A DNA stretch of 27,955 nucleotides from JBCBSZ01 sp039197885 (GTDB taxonomy: Bacteria; Actinomycetota; Acidimicrobiia; Acidimicrobiales; Poriferisodalaceae), in the NCBI GenBank assembly GCA_039197885.1, contig JBCCTY010000020.1, forward strand, positions 1 to 27,955, read 5' to 3'. The first letter of the stretch is position 1; each line of letters opens with the position of its first letter. Below the pieces are notes generated by a model that had not been told where the DNA came from, searched no databases, and was given only the letters and a program-made list of their open reading frames with translations. The translations under genes and the position numbers were made by a program. This document shows positions 21,900 to 27,955 of the stretch, in pieces.

Positions 21900-22657
21900 G
21901 AGACGGTCCGCAACGCCGGGCGACGGGACGACTCCGGAACGGCCACCTCCTCGACCGGGGCGAGGCGACCGGTCGGGCCGGGCAACCACACCTCGACCGA
22001 CCGCGTGGCGCCACCACCGGAGCGGTCGCCCCGGTCGACGCGCAGGCGGCGGGCCACCAACCGACCCCTCCCCGGCGACAGGCCGACCCAGGTGGGCGAG
22101 GTGGTCCGCAAGCGCCGGTCGACGGCCATGACCTCGTCGCCGCCGGGCAGGCGGATCAGCACCGTGCCCCGCTCACGGGCCCGGGCGGCGAGGCGCCGGA
22201 CCTCGCGCTGGCGCACCCCCGACGGCGGACGGGTGACGATCAGGTCGACCGCACCGAGGAGGGCGGCGGTGGCCTCGGACCAGTGCCGGGCGTCGTCGAG
22301 GCGCACCACCAGGCAGCGGGCCAGGTCGACCCCCAGCTCGGCGGCTGCGAGCAGGCCCACCTCGGGCACGCCGACGAAGGCGACCCAGGATCCCGACGTG
22401 GTGGTCTCGGCGGCCAGCGCGAGGGTCAGCGAGGTGGCCGCGACGCCGTCGACCGCCACGACCCACCCCCGCCGCAGCCCACCCTCGGGGACCAGGTCGT
22501 CGAGCGGGGTGGGCAGGGGCAGGATCTGTTCGGCGGCCAACGTGACCGGTGCGACCTCGGCGGCGAGCTGACGCAGCGACCCGTCGGCCCGCAGCGCGGC
22601 GGCGCGGGCGTGCTTCTCCTCCATCGACACCCGCACGCTCGCCCGGTCCACGACCAC
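21896..22657 (-). CDS. imuA: ImuA', RecA-like accessory protein of the mutasome
   Basis: The 253-residue protein matches actinobacterial ImuA', which works with ImuB and DnaE2. It has an N-terminal helix (EEKHARAAALRADGSLRQLA), then LPLPTPLDDLVPEGGLRRGW, a RecA-like core with a degenerate Walker A (VVAVDGVAATSLTLALA, no GKT), strand GSWVAFVGVPEVGLLAAAEL, LGAVDLIVTRPP in the Walker B place, and VRRLAARARERGTVLI. The loss of Walker A suggests it does not hydrolyse ATP in the usual way. It is the first gene of the operon with imuB. GTG 22657 lies six bases after TACGGT, and the LexA box abuts that element, so it should be tightly SOS-controlled and leaderless. Confidence 0.88.
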   Translation of the reverse strand: MVVDRASVRVSMEEKHARAAALRADGSLRQLAAEVAPVTLAAEQILPLPTPLDDLVPEGGLRRGWVVAVDGVAATSLTLALAAETTTSGSWVAFVGVPEVGLLAAAELGVDLARCLVVRLDDARHWSEATAALLGAVDLIVTRPPSGVRQREVRRLAARARERGTVLIRLPGGDEVMAVDRRLRTTSPTWVGLSPGRGRLVARRLRVDRGDRSGGGATRSVEVWLPGPTGRLAPVEEVAVPESSRRPALRTVS

Positions 22658-22663
22658 GAGCCC

Positions 22664-22669
22664 ACCGTA
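22664..22669 (-). promoter_or_regulatory. -10 element of leaderless imuA' promoter
   Basis: Minus-strand TACGGT ends six bases before the GTG at 22657 and starts one base after the LexA box core. Confidence 0.55.
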
Positions 22670-22670
22670 T

Positions 22671-22684
22671 CGAACATGTGTTCG
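22671..22684. promoter_or_regulatory. LexA box (SOS operator) of imuA'-imuB
   Basis: CGAACATGTGTTCG has perfect CGAAC/GTTCG arms. It lies directly upstream of the imuA' -10 element in the same arrangement as at dnaE2 and dinB. imuA'B is a known LexA target in mycobacteria. Confidence 0.9.
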
Positions 22685-22724
22685 CTCCCGGGAGTCGGGA
22701 TGGGACCGGGTCCGGCCCCCGGGA

Positions 22725-23459
22725 TCAGAGGCCCAACGCCCGCCGGATCTCCTCGAGCGAGGCCCGCAGCTCGTCGACCTCGGCTCGGAGCTCCTCGACC
22801 TCCACGCGAACGTCCTCGACCGGGTCCTGCCGGGTCACCACGAGGCCCTCGACCTCGGCCATCGGCGCCAACGGCGCGGCGATCGTCGGCCCGTCGACGA
22901 CGACCTCACCGCGACCCCAGGTGGTCGTCCACCTGGTCGCGCTCTGCCCGGGCCGGCGGGGGAGCTCGACCGCCAGACCCCGTCGGGCGAGCGAGCGGAG
23001 CGCCTCCTCGACCTCGATCTGGTCGCCGAACTCGTGCATGCGCTCGGTCCGCGACCGCAGCTCGCCGACGGTCTGATCACCCCGCAGCAGGAGCAGGCAC
23101 AGCAGCGCCATCTCGTCCGACCCCAGCCCGAACACCTCGTCGAGGACCTGGCGGTACTTCGTCACGCCCCGCCCCGAGCGGGGATGCACGACCCGGGTGA
23201 GCGAGTCGGCTCGCAGCCGTCCGAGGACGTCGAGCACCTCGTGCTCGTCGACCGACATCACCGGGTCGCGCCCCGTCGACTGGTTGCACGCCGTGACGAG
23301 CGCGTTGAGCGTCAGCGGGTAGGCCTGCGGCGTGAGGCGCTCCTTCTCGACCAGGCAGCCGAGCACCCGGGCGCCGAGGGCGTCCAGCTCCGGGAGCCCG
23401 TCCGAGCCCCCACCCGACCCCTCGTCCCCCTGGGCGTCGATGTCCACGTCGGTCTCCAC
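22725..23459 (-). CDS. YceH-like (DUF480) double winged-helix protein
   Basis: The 244-residue protein has the DUF480/YceH signature: ARVLGCLVEKERLTPQAYPL, LNALVTACNQSTGRDPVM, then VLGRLRADSLTRVVHPRSGR for the first winged helix, and MALLCLLLLRGDQTVGELRS, RTERMHEF for the second. The last 30 residues (VEVEELRAEVDELRASLEEI) form a coiled coil, as in YceH. The biochemical role of the family is not established. An acidic, glycine-rich N-terminal tail of about 25 residues precedes the domain. GTG 23459 is chosen because TACGGT lies seven bases before it; an in-frame GTG at 23480 would add seven residues. It is divergent from the aminotransferase gene. Confidence 0.88.
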   Translation of the reverse strand: METDVDIDAQGDEGSGGGSDGLPELDALGARVLGCLVEKERLTPQAYPLTLNALVTACNQSTGRDPVMSVDEHEVLDVLGRLRADSLTRVVHPRSGRGVTKYRQVLDEVFGLGSDEMALLCLLLLRGDQTVGELRSRTERMHEFGDQIEVEEALRSLARRGLAVELPRRPGQSATRWTTTWGRGEVVVDGPTIAAPLAPMAEVEGLVVTRQDPVEDVRVEVEELRAEVDELRASLEEIRRALGL

Positions 23460-23466
23460 GCCCGTG

Positions 23467-23472
23467 ACCGTA
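23467..23472 (-). promoter_or_regulatory. -10 element of the YceH-like gene
   Basis: Minus-strand TACGGT ends seven bases before GTG 23459 with no ribosome site. Confidence 0.45.
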
Positions 23473-23522
23473 CCGGGCACCGTCGGACGCGTCGGCCCGA
23501 CCCGCTCCGCCGATCACGCCCC

Positions 23523-23528
23523 TACGAT
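23523..23528 (+). promoter_or_regulatory. -10 element of leaderless aminotransferase gene
   Basis: TACGAT ends exactly six bases before the ATG at 23535; no ribosome site is present. Confidence 0.55.
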
Positions 23529-23534
23529 CCGGGC

Positions 23535-24746
23535 ATGTCGACCAGGTTCCTGCACCCCTTCACGTCCACCACCCGGACCGACTTCGTCGACGTCGTGCGG
23601 GGCGAGGGGGCGCTCGTCTGGGACGCCGACGGGCGGGACTACGTCGATGCCATGTCGGCGCTCTGGTTCGCGAACCTCGGTTACGGACGACGCGAGGTCG
23701 TCGAGGCGATCTCGGACCAGGCCGGTCGACTGCACACCTATCACTGCTTCGACCCCTTCACGAACGGGCCGGCCGACGACCTCGCCGACCGGATCGCCGG
23801 GCTCGCTCCCGTCGACGACCCCCGGGTGTTCTTCACCGGTTCGGGCTCCGAGGCCGTCGACACGGCGATCAAGCTCGCACGCGCCGCCCACCACCGGGCC
23901 GGACGTCCCCACCGCCAACTCGTCGTCTCGCGATCGTCGGGCTACCACGGCACCAACCTGGGCGGCACGAGTGCCCAGGGCCTCCCCCTCAACCAGGCAG
24001 GGTGGGGTGACCTCGCTCCCCACTTCGTGAGCGTGCCGGGCGACGACGTCGAGGCGATGAGCGTCCTGTTCGCCGAGCGGGGCGAGCAGATCGCCGCCGT
24101 GATCTCCGAACCGGTCCAGGGCGCAGGCGGGGTGATCCCGCCCGTCGAGGGCTACTGGCCGGCGTTGCGCCGGTTGTGCGACGACCACGGTGCGCTCCTG
24201 ATCGCCGACGAGGTCATCTGCGGCTTCGGGCGGCTGGGCTCGTGGTTCGGCGTGGAGCGCTTCGGCGTGCGTCCCGACCTGATCACCTTCGCCAAGGCGG
24301 TGACGTCGGGCTACGTGCCGCTCGGCGGGGTGGTCGTCGGCGCCTCGGTGCGTGGACCGCTGGAGGCCGAACCCGACCACCTCCTGCGCACCGGCTACAC
24401 CTATTCGGGCCACGCCACCGCCTGCGCCGCCGCCATGGCCTGCATCGACGTCACCGAGTCCGAGTCGCTCCTCGCCCGCGCCGACGAGCTCGGTGAGCGG
24501 CTGCGCGCCGGGCTCGCCACGTTGGTCGACGACGGGCTGTTCGCCGGCCTGCGCGGCACCGGCTTCCTGTGGGCGCTCGAGACCCACGACGATCAGGTGC
24601 CGGCCGAGGTGCGCGACCGGGCGCTCGAGGGTGGGGTGATCGTCCGGCCCCTCCCCGGCGCCGTGGCCTTCTGCCCGCCGCTGGTGACGACCGACGAGCA
24701 GCTCGACCGGGTCGTCGACACCGTCGCGACCGCCGCGCGGCGCTGA
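23535..24746 (+). CDS. Class III (omega) aminotransferase, PLP-dependent
   Basis: The 403-residue protein is a fold-type I aminotransferase of class III. It has HPFTSTTRTDF and DGRDYVDAMSALWFANLGYG at the N-terminus, the cofactor phosphate-binding FTGSGSEAVDTAIKLAR (about 100-116), GYHGTNLGGT, and EPVQGAGGVIPP. ADEVICGFGR holds the PLP-ring aspartate (D225), the Schiff-base lysine is K254 in TFAKAVTSGY, and GYTYSGHATACAAAMA lies in the second half. Such enzymes move the amino group of an omega-amino acid, diamine or amine to pyruvate or 2-oxoglutarate; the donor cannot be read. It stands alone, leaderless, and converges on the Nfu-domain gene across a 420-base gap. Confidence 0.92.
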   Translation: MSTRFLHPFTSTTRTDFVDVVRGEGALVWDADGRDYVDAMSALWFANLGYGRREVVEAISDQAGRLHTYHCFDPFTNGPADDLADRIAGLAPVDDPRVFFTGSGSEAVDTAIKLARAAHHRAGRPHRQLVVSRSSGYHGTNLGGTSAQGLPLNQAGWGDLAPHFVSVPGDDVEAMSVLFAERGEQIAAVISEPVQGAGGVIPPVEGYWPALRRLCDDHGALLIADEVICGFGRLGSWFGVERFGVRPDLITFAKAVTSGYVPLGGVVVGASVRGPLEAEPDHLLRTGYTYSGHATACAAAMACIDVTESESLLARADELGERLRAGLATLVDDGLFAGLRGTGFLWALETHDDQVPAEVRDRALEGGVIVRPLPGAVAFCPPLVTTDEQLDRVVDTVATAARR

Positions 24747-24826
24747 CCGCGCCGGCCACCTGCACGATCGGCCCGAGCCGCCCCCCACGCGCGCGGGTCG
24801 TGACGGCGCGGGCCACGGTGACGACA

Positions 24827-24885
24827 CGGTCGGGGGCGTCGAGCGCGATGCGGTCGGGGGCGTCGAGCGCGATGCGGTCGGGGGC
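24827..24885. repeat. 24-base tandem repeat, about 2.5 copies
   Basis: Two identical units (CGGTCGGGGGCGTCGAGCGC followed by GATG) lie at 24827-24850 and 24851-24874, and a third breaks off after 11 bases at 24885. They are identical copies, so the expansion appears recent. Confidence 0.9.
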
Positions 24886-24901
24886 TCGCCGTACGGTGGC
24901 G

Positions 24902-24918
24902 CCCGGAGATGCTCCGGG
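24902..24918. terminator. Strong GC hairpin downstream of the aminotransferase
   Basis: CCCGGAG-ATG-CTCCGGG is a perfect 7-bp stem with a 3-base loop. No U-tract follows. Confidence 0.35.
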
Positions 24919-24982
24919 ACCGAGCCGAGGATCCGATCGTCCGGTGGATCGTCGCTGCGGCGGGCCGACAGGAGGGAATCGG

Positions 24983-25018
24983 CCGGATCCCACGATGAAG
25001 GGGACTCGTGGGACCCGG
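24983..25018. terminator. Long stem-loop in the convergent gap
   Basis: The arms CCGGATCCCACGA (24983-24995) and TCGTGGGACCCGG (25006-25018) pair at 12 of 13 positions around a 10-base loop. It is the strongest secondary structure I noticed in the window. It may terminate transcription from either side or be part of an RNA element. Confidence 0.45.
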
Positions 25019-25166
25019 CCGTCCATCATCCGGACGCCCGGAGGGGGTGGACGCCCGGTAGAGGTCATCCTGCACGGGCGAGGTGTCAGCGGAGAGACCG
25101 CTCTGTCGCGGGCACGCGAACAACACCTGTCCTGGATCTGTCGCGAGGTGGCGACGCCGACGGAGC

Positions 25167-25469
25167 TCAGTCGGGGACGCGGTCGACGTAGTGCAGGAAC
25201 ATCTCCTGGAGGAGCTCCTGGATCCCGTCGTGGGAGACGCCGCGGGCCAGCTCGACGGTGATGAGGTTGCCGTAGACGTGGACGTGATCGACGCCGCCGC
25301 GCTCGAAGAGCCGCCGCGCCAGCTCGTCGGCCGGGTCCTCGACCGAGCGGACGTCGTCGAGGCCGCGGTAGTTGCGGTGGCCCATGCCCGTGAGCGGCCG
25401 ATCGGTCTCGAAGCGCACCACACCGGGGCGCGAGGTCTCGTGGACGGCGACGTTGACGGGCTCACCCAT
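25167..25469 (-). CDS. Nfu/NifU N-terminal-domain-like small protein
   Basis: The 100-residue protein resembles the N-terminal scaffold domain found before the cysteine domain of Nfu iron-sulfur carriers: PGVVRFETDRPLTGMGHRNY, then DPADELARRLFERGGVDHVH and VYGNLITVELA, which fits the (L)A--LF-I-GV--V-----ITV- pattern. It has no cysteine, so it cannot hold a cluster itself. A role in protein interaction during iron-sulfur or protein quality work is a guess. TACCGT lies eight bases before the ATG at 25469. It is divergent from the monooxygenase gene, with 34 bases between the starts. Confidence 0.65.
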   Translation of the reverse strand: MGEPVNVAVHETSRPGVVRFETDRPLTGMGHRNYRGLDDVRSVEDPADELARRLFERGGVDHVHVYGNLITVELARGVSHDGIQELLQEMFLHYVDRVPD

Positions 25470-25477
25470 GGCGGGCA

Positions 25478-25483
25478 ACGGTA
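25478..25483 (-). promoter_or_regulatory. -10 element of the Nfu-domain gene
   Basis: Minus-strand TACCGT ends eight bases before the ATG at 25469. Confidence 0.4.
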
Positions 25484-25503
25484 GCCGGGGGACGAGGAGG
25501 GAC

Positions 25504-27300
25504 ATGAGCATCGACGCCGAGGCGCTGCGTGACCGGTATCGGGCCGAGCGGGACAAGCGCATCCGACCGGAGGGCAACGACCAGTACGTCGAGGTCACCG
25601 GCGAGTTCGCCGGCCTCGTCGATGACCCCTACGTCGATCCGCTCGACCTGGAGCCACGCTCGGCCGAGACCGAGGTCGCCGTGATCGGTGGCGGGTTCGG
25701 CGGCCTCCTCGCGGCAGCCCGCCTGACCGACGCCGGGATCGACGACCTCGTCCTCGTCGAGAAGGGCGGCGACGTCGGCGGCACCTGGTACTGGAACCGC
25801 TACCCGGGCGCGCAATGCGACGTCGAGGCCTACATCTACCTCCCGCTGCTCGAGGAGACGGGGTACGTCCCGACCGAGAAGTACGCCCACGCCCCGGAGA
25901 TCCTCGAGCACAGCCGTCGCATCGCACGGCACTTCGATCTCTACCGACGCACGTGGCTCCAGACCGAGGTCACCGAGCTCCGCTGGGACGACGACCGCCG
26001 CCGCTGGGCGGTGCGCACGGACCGGGGCGACACCCTGTGGGCCCGGTTCGTGGTGACGGCCTCCGGCCCGCTCCACCGTCCGAAGCTGCCCGGCGTGCCC
26101 GGCCTCGGCTCGTTCCGGGGTCACAGCTTCCACACCAGTCGCTGGGACTACGGCTACACCGGTGGCGATCCCTCCGGTGGGCTGACGGGGCTGCGCGATC
26201 GACGGGTCGGGATCATCGGCACCGGCGCGACCGCGGTGCAGTCGGTCCCCCATCTCGGCGCCGCAGCGAAGGAGCTCCACGTCTTCCAGCGCACCCCGTC
26301 GTCGATCGACATCCGCGACAACCGTCCCACCGATCCGGAGTGGGCCGCCTCCCTGGAGCCGGGCTGGCAGCAGGAGCGGATGCGCAACTTCAACACGCTC
26401 GTGTCGGGTGGCTTCGCCGAGCAGGACCTCGTCGACGACGGCTGGACCGACATCATCGGCACGCTCCTGTTCCAGGTCCGGTCCGATCCCGACGCCGACC
26501 TCTCCCCGGAGGGGCTCGCCCGGACGATGGAGCACGCCGACTTCGAGAAGATGGAGCAGATCCGGGCACGCGTCGAGGAGCTGGTCGACGATCCCGCCGT
26601 CGCCGAGTCGCTCAAGCCCTGGTATCGCCAGTTCTGCAAGCGGCCCTGCTTCCACGACGAGTACCTCCAGACGTTCAACCGCCCGAACGTGCACCTCGTC
26701 GACACCGAGGGTCGTGGTCTCGACGCCATCACCGAGCGGGGCGTCGTGGCCAACGGCGTCGAGTACGAGTTGGACTGCCTGATCTACGCGACGGGGTTCG
26801 AGGTCGGGACCTCCTACACGCGCCGCTCGGGCTGCGAGCTCCACGGGCGCGACGGCCTCACCCTGACCGACAAGTGGAGCGACGGCGTGCGCACGCTCCA
26901 CGGCATGCACACCCGGGGGTTCCCGAACTGCTTCGTCGTCGGGCACGTGCAGGGAGCGTTCACGGTCAACTACCCGCACCTGCTCGACGAGCTGAGCACC
27001 CACATCGCCCACATCGTCCGGCACGCCGTCGACCACGACATCGAGGTGATCGAGCCCACCGCCGAGGCCGAGGACGCCTGGGTCGAGACGATCGTGGCCA
27101 ACAGCCGTCGCAGCCTCGCGTTCCTCGAGGAGTGCACCCCGGGGTACTACAACAACGAGGGTCGGCCGGGGGAGCTGTCCGGCCAGAACACCAGCTACGG
27201 AGCGGGCCCCGATCCGTTCTTCGCCCTCCTGGCCGAGTGGCGGGCGGCAGGCGACCTGGCCGGGCTCGACCTGACGCCGGCCGATCAGAGGTCGTCGTAG
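25504..27300 (+). CDS. Type I Baeyer-Villiger-type flavin monooxygenase
   Basis: The 598-residue FAD/NADPH enzyme has a first Rossmann motif VIGGGFGGLLAA (60-71), then GGDVGGTWYWNRYPGAQCDV typical of cyclohexanone-monooxygenase-like enzymes. The Baeyer-Villiger fingerprint F-x-G-x-x-x-H-x-x-x-W-D is met by FRGHSFHTSRWD (204-215). A second Rossmann motif is GIIGTGATAVQ (236-246), and the late strand LIYATGFEVGTSYTRRSGCE also fits. It should insert one oxygen atom into a ketone or oxidise a heteroatom, using NADPH and O2; the substrate is unknown. A strong GAGGAGG ribosome site precedes the ATG closely, unlike its leaderless neighbours. The last 16 bases overlap the convergent carbonic anhydrase gene. 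Confidence 0.93.
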   Translation: MSIDAEALRDRYRAERDKRIRPEGNDQYVEVTGEFAGLVDDPYVDPLDLEPRSAETEVAVIGGGFGGLLAAARLTDAGIDDLVLVEKGGDVGGTWYWNRYPGAQCDVEAYIYLPLLEETGYVPTEKYAHAPEILEHSRRIARHFDLYRRTWLQTEVTELRWDDDRRRWAVRTDRGDTLWARFVVTASGPLHRPKLPGVPGLGSFRGHSFHTSRWDYGYTGGDPSGGLTGLRDRRVGIIGTGATAVQSVPHLGAAAKELHVFQRTPSSIDIRDNRPTDPEWAASLEPGWQQERMRNFNTLVSGGFAEQDLVDDGWTDIIGTLLFQVRSDPDADLSPEGLARTMEHADFEKMEQIRARVEELVDDPAVAESLKPWYRQFCKRPCFHDEYLQTFNRPNVHLVDTEGRGLDAITERGVVANGVEYELDCLIYATGFEVGTSYTRRSGCELHGRDGLTLTDKWSDGVRTLHGMHTRGFPNCFVVGHVQGAFTVNYPHLLDELSTHIAHIVRHAVDHDIEVIEPTAEAEDAWVETIVANSRRSLAFLEECTPGYYNNEGRPGELSGQNTSYGAGPDPFFALLAEWRAAGDLAGLDLTPADQRSS

Positions 27301-27920
27301 TCGTAGAGCGAGACCGCGTCGAAGTCGGTGGCCGGATCGATGCGGAGGTCGCGGATCAGCCCGTGCTCGAGGTCGTAGACCCAACCGTGCACCTGCAGAT
27401 CGCGGTCGCGGATCGCTCGCTGGACGAACGACGTCGTCCGCAGGCGGAACACCTGCTCGCGGACGTTGAGCTCGACGAGGCGGTGGTGGCGCTCCTCGGG
27501 ATCGGCGATGGCGTCGAGCTCGTCGCGGTAGATCCGGTAGACGTCCTTGATCGTGCGGAGCCACTTGTCGATCAGGCCGTGGAAGTGGCCGTCGACGGCG
27601 GCACGCACCCCGCCGCACTGGAAGTGCCCGCACACGATGACGTGGCCGACCTCGAGGACGTCGACGGCGTACTGCAGCACCGACATGAGGTTGATGTCGG
27701 TGTGGACCACGAGGTTCGCGATGTTGCGGTGGATGAACATCTCACCGAGGTGGGTCCCCGTCAGCTCCTGCGCGCTGACCCGGCTGTCGGAGCAGCCGAT
27801 GAAGAGGAAGTCGGGGTGTTGCCCCTCGGCCATCCGCTCGAAGTACGCCGGGTCCTCCTCGACGTGGCCCGCTGCCCAACGGCGGTTGTAGTCGAGCAAC
27901 TCCTCGTAGCGTCCTGACAC
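27285..27920 (-). CDS. Beta-class carbonic anhydrase
   Basis: The 211-residue enzyme has the zinc ligands of beta carbonic anhydrases: C43 in IGCSDSR (with D45 and R47 forming the catalytic dyad), and H99 and C102 in VCGHFQCGG. HRNIANLVVHTDINLMSVLQ follows the first motif as in family members. It interconverts CO2 and bicarbonate in the cytoplasm, for carboxylases and pH balance. The length is normal. GTG 27920 lies seven bases after TACGCT with no ribosome site, so it is probably leaderless. Its 3' end overlaps that of the monooxygenase gene. Confidence 0.95.
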   Translation of the reverse strand: MSGRYEELLDYNRRWAAGHVEEDPAYFERMAEGQHPDFLFIGCSDSRVSAQELTGTHLGEMFIHRNIANLVVHTDINLMSVLQYAVDVLEVGHVIVCGHFQCGGVRAAVDGHFHGLIDKWLRTIKDVYRIYRDELDAIADPEERHHRLVELNVREQVFRLRTTSFVQRAIRDRDLQVHGWVYDLEHGLIRDLRIDPATDFDAVSLYDYDDL

Positions 27921-27927
27921 CCCGCGC

Positions 27928-27933
27928 AGCGTA
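27928..27933 (-). promoter_or_regulatory. -10 element of leaderless carbonic anhydrase gene
   Basis: Minus-strand TACGCT ends seven bases before the GTG at 27920. Confidence 0.5.
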
Positions 27934-27955
27934 CCGATCGCCCGTGCCGCCGGCC

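Larger units (their letters stand above)
24747..25166. other. Gene-free convergent region with repeats and hairpins
   Basis: No convincing coding sequence is seen on either strand. The region holds a 24-base tandem repeat (24827-24885) followed by a series of stem-loops (24902-24918, a weaker one at 24930-24950, 24963-24984, 24983-25018). It separates the stop codons of two convergent genes, so transcription termination is one likely role. An unrecognised structured RNA is another. The small frames crossing it are low-complexity products of the repeat. Confidence 0.5.

Noticed and set aside
25110..25130. GCGAACAACACCTGTCC as a degenerate LexA site
   Set aside because: The second half-site lacks GTTCG, and the site lies between two convergent stop codons with no promoter.
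1..27955. tRNA, rRNA, tmRNA, RNase P RNA or CRISPR array
   Set aside because: GGTTCGA-like strings occur only inside genes without a cloverleaf around them, and there are no regularly spaced repeats of CRISPR type.

Overview
The window is very GC-rich by eye, tightly packed with genes on both strands, and full of GTG starts and 4-base ATGA/GTGA gene overlaps. It carries a WhiB protein, F420-type flavoenzymes (luciferase-like and PPOX), a DnaE2/ImuA'/ImuB mutasome and mycobacterial-type LexA boxes. Together these point to an actinobacterium. An uncultured or lesser-known lineage such as Acidimicrobiia would fit, but the lineage is inference. I saw no tRNA, rRNA, CRISPR array, insertion sequence or phage gene.

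Layout. 1-2081: the start of a whiB gene cut by the window edge, an ArsR-SRPBCC pair, and a TetR regulator divergent from a PPOX/F420 enzyme. 2142-7384: the error-prone polymerase gene dnaE2 facing a four-gene unit (small XRE regulator, tail-anchored membrane protein, luciferase-like oxidoreductase, SnoaL-like protein). Two LexA boxes lie between them. 7360-10357: an uncharacterised multi-pass membrane protein, a glycerophosphodiester phosphodiesterase, a HAD hydrolase and an orphan mini-protein resembling flagellar rod proteins. 10388-14256: DNA polymerase IV behind a third LexA box, then a convergent pair of family-2 glycosyltransferase genes, one of them with two domains. 14358-20092: an ABC uptake operon (fused double permease, NMT1/THI5-like lipoprotein, ATPase, frameshifted XRE regulator) divergent from an amidohydrolase. 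20163-22657: imuA'-imuB behind a fourth LexA box. 22725-27955: a YceH-like protein, a class III aminotransferase, an Nfu N-domain protein, a Baeyer-Villiger-type monooxygenase and a beta-carbonic anhydrase.

How the genes work together. The main theme is the SOS response. DnaE2, ImuA', ImuB and Pol IV form a near-complete translesion-synthesis toolkit spread over about 17 kb, and each transcription unit has a CGAAC-N4-GTTCG operator at its promoter. A fourth unit with the same operator encodes a small regulator and a membrane protein, and is the best candidate here for something undescribed. The second theme is uptake and hydrolysis of a small, probably nitrogen-containing compound: the ABC operon and the divergent amidohydrolase share a promoter region with repeated and inverted motifs.

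About half of the transcription units have a TANNNT -10 hexamer only 6-8 bases before an ATG or GTG, so leaderless transcription appears common. I used this to choose several starts.
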